From Bacteroidota bacterium (GTDB lineage: Bacteria > Bacteroidota > Bacteroidia > AKYH767-A > OLB10), in contig JADJOA010000008.1 of the NCBI GenBank assembly GCA_016714005.1, positions 62,001 to 126,000 on the forward strand: DNA of 64,000 nt, read 5' to 3'. This document shows, piece after piece, positions 61,701 through 64,000 of this stretch. Within the stretch, counting starts at the first letter, position 1; every line of letters begins with the position of its first letter. Below the pieces are notes generated by a model that saw only the letters and a list, made by a program, of their open reading frames with translations, had not been told where the DNA came from and did not search any database. Position numbers and translations under genes: made by a program.

Positions 61701-61795
61701 ATGGCAATTAATAAAATTTCAATAATGAAAGAAACGCGGTTGCTGATGCGTGTTTCAAATTCCTTTTCGTTGTAGGGGGATGTTGACTTTGGCAT
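58742..61795 (-). CDS. Giant NTF-G-SG-NTTG repeat protein with S74 intramolecular chaperone (frameshifted)
   Basis: About 1,015 residues. The N-terminus has a membrane-type helix (SFIIEILLIAILIFLCGSFIATA) and a head module almost identical to that of the other giant gene: QNVGINNPAPDNSALLDLTS, LVPRMTTAQRIAITTPATGL, FYYFDGTAWRTLLGD. About 40 of the 17-residue units follow, and a frame change near 59550. The C-terminus is a peptidase S74 / endosialidase-type autochaperone, LSDGRFKINVKEEVIGLDFILKLRPVTYN, with HTGFIAQEVEQAA and a coiled coil (LNEKLNSEIESQKSEIDALRADIEKL). S74 domains trimerise phage tail spikes and are then cleaved off. A trimeric fibre on the cell surface is likely. Confidence 0.85.
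59240..61330 (-). repeat. 51-bp degenerate coding repeats, array 2
   Basis: Roughly 40 units of 51 bp coding for the same 17-residue consensus as array 1 (for example NTFVGEDAGHVNTTGNF, NSFFGTNAGQANTTGGF). Near 59900-60050 variants with the sequence NTAVGYSALSNNTTANN appear, an alternative version known from other tail-fibre-like proteins. Confidence 0.85.
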
Positions 61796-61913
61796 GTTTT
61801 TAATTTCTTAATGAATGACAAAGGTGTGAGGTAAAAAGGCGGTTTTGGTTTTTTAATTATTGAAGGTAGGCTGTGATTTATTGAGTGGTTTCATACTGTA
61901 AAAAAAACAAAAA

Positions 61914-61950
61914 CCGCTAAGGAAAAGAATACAATATTCAACCTTAGCGG
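61914..61950 (-). terminator. Rho-independent terminator
   Basis: CCGCTAAGG (61914-61922) pairs perfectly with CCTTAGCGG (61942-61950). On the minus strand a T-rich tract follows. It ends the T9SS gene at 62010 and separates it from the fibre gene. The other bases of the 61796-62009 gap show no gene. Confidence 0.8.
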
Positions 61951-62009
61951 ACTTTGTATGAGTAGCAAATCACTTCATCAATCAATGATGCGGTTTTGAA
62001 AATATCTGA

Positions 62010-63643
62010 TTACTGAATAACTAATTTTTTATTGCGGTGTGTGCTTGGGTTTCTAATTTTATAAAATAGATTCCGGGTAATAAATCACTTAAGTTAATTC
62101 TGAATCTTGAATTTGTGTGTTGGACATGTGTTTTAAAAATCTCTCTTCCCTGAACGTTTAGTATTGAAACATTCAAATTTTCATGCTGCATGATTTCACT
62201 CAACTGAATGTTTACCACATCGCTTGCCGGATTAGGATAAACTTCGAACCCGTTCAACATACCATTCACGTTATCCACTTTTACCAGGTTACCGTTGCTA
62301 CAGATTTTTGCGCCAAATAAGTTTTCAGTGCTAAATTCTTCCCAGAAAACAGCATTGCAACCGTTGGTATCGCTAACTGTAATTATGTTGTTGTAGTTTA
62401 CAAATGCATTGCCATTAGCCATTACTTTACTTGATGCCCATGTTAATGTGCCATTGCTGCGTATGCGTTGTGCATTTACTTCCCAAGGTACTCCCATCAT
62501 AAAAGTGCAAAAAATAGCGTTACTGTCGCTCACCGCAATTTTTGGATAGCCATAGTAACCGTTTATAATTCCTGTTTGCACACCGTTAGTTGTCCATTGC
62601 TCCACTCCGGCTGAATTATATTTTTGAGTAAACACAGTAGTTTGATTGGTAATTCTGTTATCATTCCAGGTAATGTATAAATTATTGTTGTGATACAATG
62701 CATGTAAATTACTTTGAGCTGTTGATGCTAATGATACGGTAGATTTAATCTGTGGTGTCCATACAAAATTTCCTATTGCATCTATCTTGGTATAAAATAT
62801 TTTGCTACCATAGCTTTGCCACATCATGTAAATATTTCCGGCATTATCGGGAAACAAATAATGACTGCCGCCAAATCCGTTTGTACTTACACCTTGAGTT
62901 ACATCTAAAGGAGATGCCCATTGTGCCACGCTTTGTAAATTATATTTCTGTACATAAATGCTAGTGCCTACTCCATTACCGCGCGACACAGAATAAAACG
63001 TGTTTTGATTTCCGGGATGAGTAAAAAATGTATAGCCCGGCAATGATTGTGTTTTTGGATTTGACCATTGTTTTACACCGTTAAAATCAATTCGGTTAAA
63101 TTGTATTGCTGATGAACCACCCAGAAAAACAGCAGAGTAATTGATAAATGCGCCCGAATCATTTGGTATGGCTTGAATACTATATGTTTCATGATAGAGG
63201 ATACTGTTAACTAGAGATTCTGCCAACAAGGTTGGTTGCGCCCAAACATTGCTGCCGCTGAAATTAATTTTCTTGCACATAACCGAATCTCCATATCCCG
63301 ATGTAGATGCCTGTATCCATGAAACTAAAATACCTCCATCAAATAAAGAGCAATGGTAACTAGAAACCGATTTAACAGCTGGAGCAACTATTAATTTTCC
63401 GTTGGCAGTCCATTGTGCTACGCCATTGCTGTTAAAACGCTGCCCGTATAGGTGAAACTCGCTGCCATTTCTTTTATCGCGCCAAAAAACGTAGTGATTG
63501 CCACCTGCCGAAAATGTTTGCATGTTCTCTTTACTGACTGCTGAACTGCATACCTGCATTGGTTGCGATACATCAATGCTGAATTGTGCTTTCGCTATTT
63601 GTGCAGCAACAATAATTAAAATTAATGTGTAGATTTTTTTCAT
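62010..63643 (-). CDS. Secreted repeat-propeller protein with T9SS sorting domain
   Basis: About 543 residues. A signal peptide (YTLILIIVAAQIAKAQ) is followed by about seven similar modules with W-x-D/W-x-N motifs (HYVFWRDKRNGSEFHLYGQRF, GVAQWTANGKLI, YITWNDNRITNQTTVFTQKY), probably a beta-propeller. The sorting domain begins GFEVYPNPASDVVNIQLSE and has LLPGIYFIKLETQ. The frame stops at 62021 in an A-run. One extra A gives AIKKLVIQ, the normal T9SS ending, at 62010-62012. It follows a terminator in front of the S74 fibre gene. Confidence 0.85.
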
Positions 63644-63706
63644 TAGTAACTTGTTCTGATATAATTAAATGTTTTTCGTCTTCAGTTTTTTCCTTTTCAA
63701 CATCCC

Positions 63707-63722
63707 CCTCTTTGAAAAGAGG
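63707..63722. repeat. 16-bp palindromic element
   Basis: CCTCTTTGAAAAGAGG forms a 7-bp stem with a 2-base centre. It lies between two minus-strand genes, in front of the T9SS propeller gene. Confidence 0.6.
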
Positions 63723-63728
63723 TTAGAA

Positions 63729-64000
63729 TTATTTTACCATCATTTGTTTTGCATCTGCCACTTTTCCATCCACAACAAGTGAATAGAAATAAATGCCATT
63801 GCTCTCTAAATTTTTCTCAAACTCCACATGCTGTAAGCCATGTTTTTTAACGCCAAACGTTTTAATAATCTTGCCATCTGTTCCAAAAACAGTAAGTGAT
63901 GCTGTACCAAAGTTTTCTTCAACATAAAACTGTATTGTAGTTTTTTCAGAAAACGGGTTAGGAGTATTTTGCAGGAGGTAAGATGTAGCCGATGCAGTAG
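63729..64000 (-). CDS. C-terminus of a surface protein with a sorting-like domain (partial)
   Basis: Only the last 90 residues are in the window; the gene runs past the right edge. It reads LLQNTPNPFSEKTTIQFYVE, TASLTVFGTDGKIIKTFGVK, HGLQHVEFEKNLESNGIYFY and SLVVDGKVADAKQMMVK, with a stop at 63729-63731. This is a T9SS type A-like domain. Its LLQNTPNPF start and DGKVADAKQMMV end resemble those found, from memory, at the end of Bacteroidota S74 tail-fibre-type proteins. It may thus be a third fibre gene, but the missing part decides this. Confidence 0.7.
   Translation of the reverse strand, partial: TASATSYLLQNTPNPFSEKTTIQFYVEENFGTASLTVFGTDGKIIKTFGVKKHGLQHVEFEKNLESNGIYFYSLVVDGKVADAKQMMVK

Noticed and set aside
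58742..61795. Prophage or tail-fibre region
   Set aside because: The S74 domain and NTTG repeats are phage-like, but no structural, lysis, replication or integrase genes occur, and the protein has a membrane/export-type N-terminus.

Overview
The window is AT-rich chromosomal DNA from a member of the Bacteroidota, probably a Chitinophagales- or Sphingobacteriales-like lineage; the sequence does not fix a genus. The evidence is several secreted proteins with type IX secretion (T9SS) C-terminal sorting domains, promoter boxes of the TAnnTTTG type instead of Shine-Dalgarno-led starts, a long NusB, an archaeal/eukaryal-type ProS, and propeller-type sensor proteins. There is no prophage, insertion sequence or CRISPR array.

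A recurrent property affects almost everything: more than 30 reading frames are interrupted by what look like single-base indels, mostly in A/T or G/C homopolymers, with homology resuming at once in the next frame. Essential genes (dnaA, recF, rpsT, prmA) are hit, so these look like consensus errors of the assembly and not real pseudogenes. Spans below are given for the reconstructed genes.

Layout. 0-4.6 kb: a membrane protein, prmA, a beta-CASP metallo-hydrolase and an RDD protein. 4.6-11.6 kb: a T9SS-exported M43 metalloprotease, the dnaA / LMW phosphatase / tetrapyrrole-methylase operon, and a 5'-nucleotidase split into two genes. 11.6-17.2 kb: a thioesterase, a transketolase split in two with a von Willebrand A gene between its halves, and an ECF sigma / putative anti-sigma / Spy-like operon. 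17.2-24.3 kb: an unknown gene, a 569-base stretch with no clear gene, nrnA, a helical protein, acyltransferases and an M13 peptidase. 24.4-35.8 kb: T9SS proteins, a TPR membrane protein, two RidA paralogues, a PhoB-like regulator, a geranylgeranyl-reductase-type oxidoreductase, a FadL-like porin and a Tyr/Gly/Trp-rich repeat protein. 35.9-50.9 kb: housekeeping genes (proS, tRNA-Glu, rpsT, radC, ribH, nusB, a leucine-type dehydrogenase, DEAD helicase, yqgE, pdxH, recF, dciA-like, crcB).

50.9-64 kb is the most distinctive part. Two giant proteins built from about 40 copies each of a 17-residue NTF-G-SG-NTTG repeat flank a propeller/Y_Y_Y/GAF/LytS-type sensor kinase and its LytTR response regulator. 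The two repeat proteins share an N-terminal module but end differently: one carries a phage-tail-fibre-type S74 autochaperone, the other an unrelated cap. The first repeat gene and the kinase diverge from a shared intergenic region with a 20-bp-period direct repeat. This looks like a regulated surface-fibre locus. The right edge holds a T9SS protein and the C-terminus of one more surface protein.
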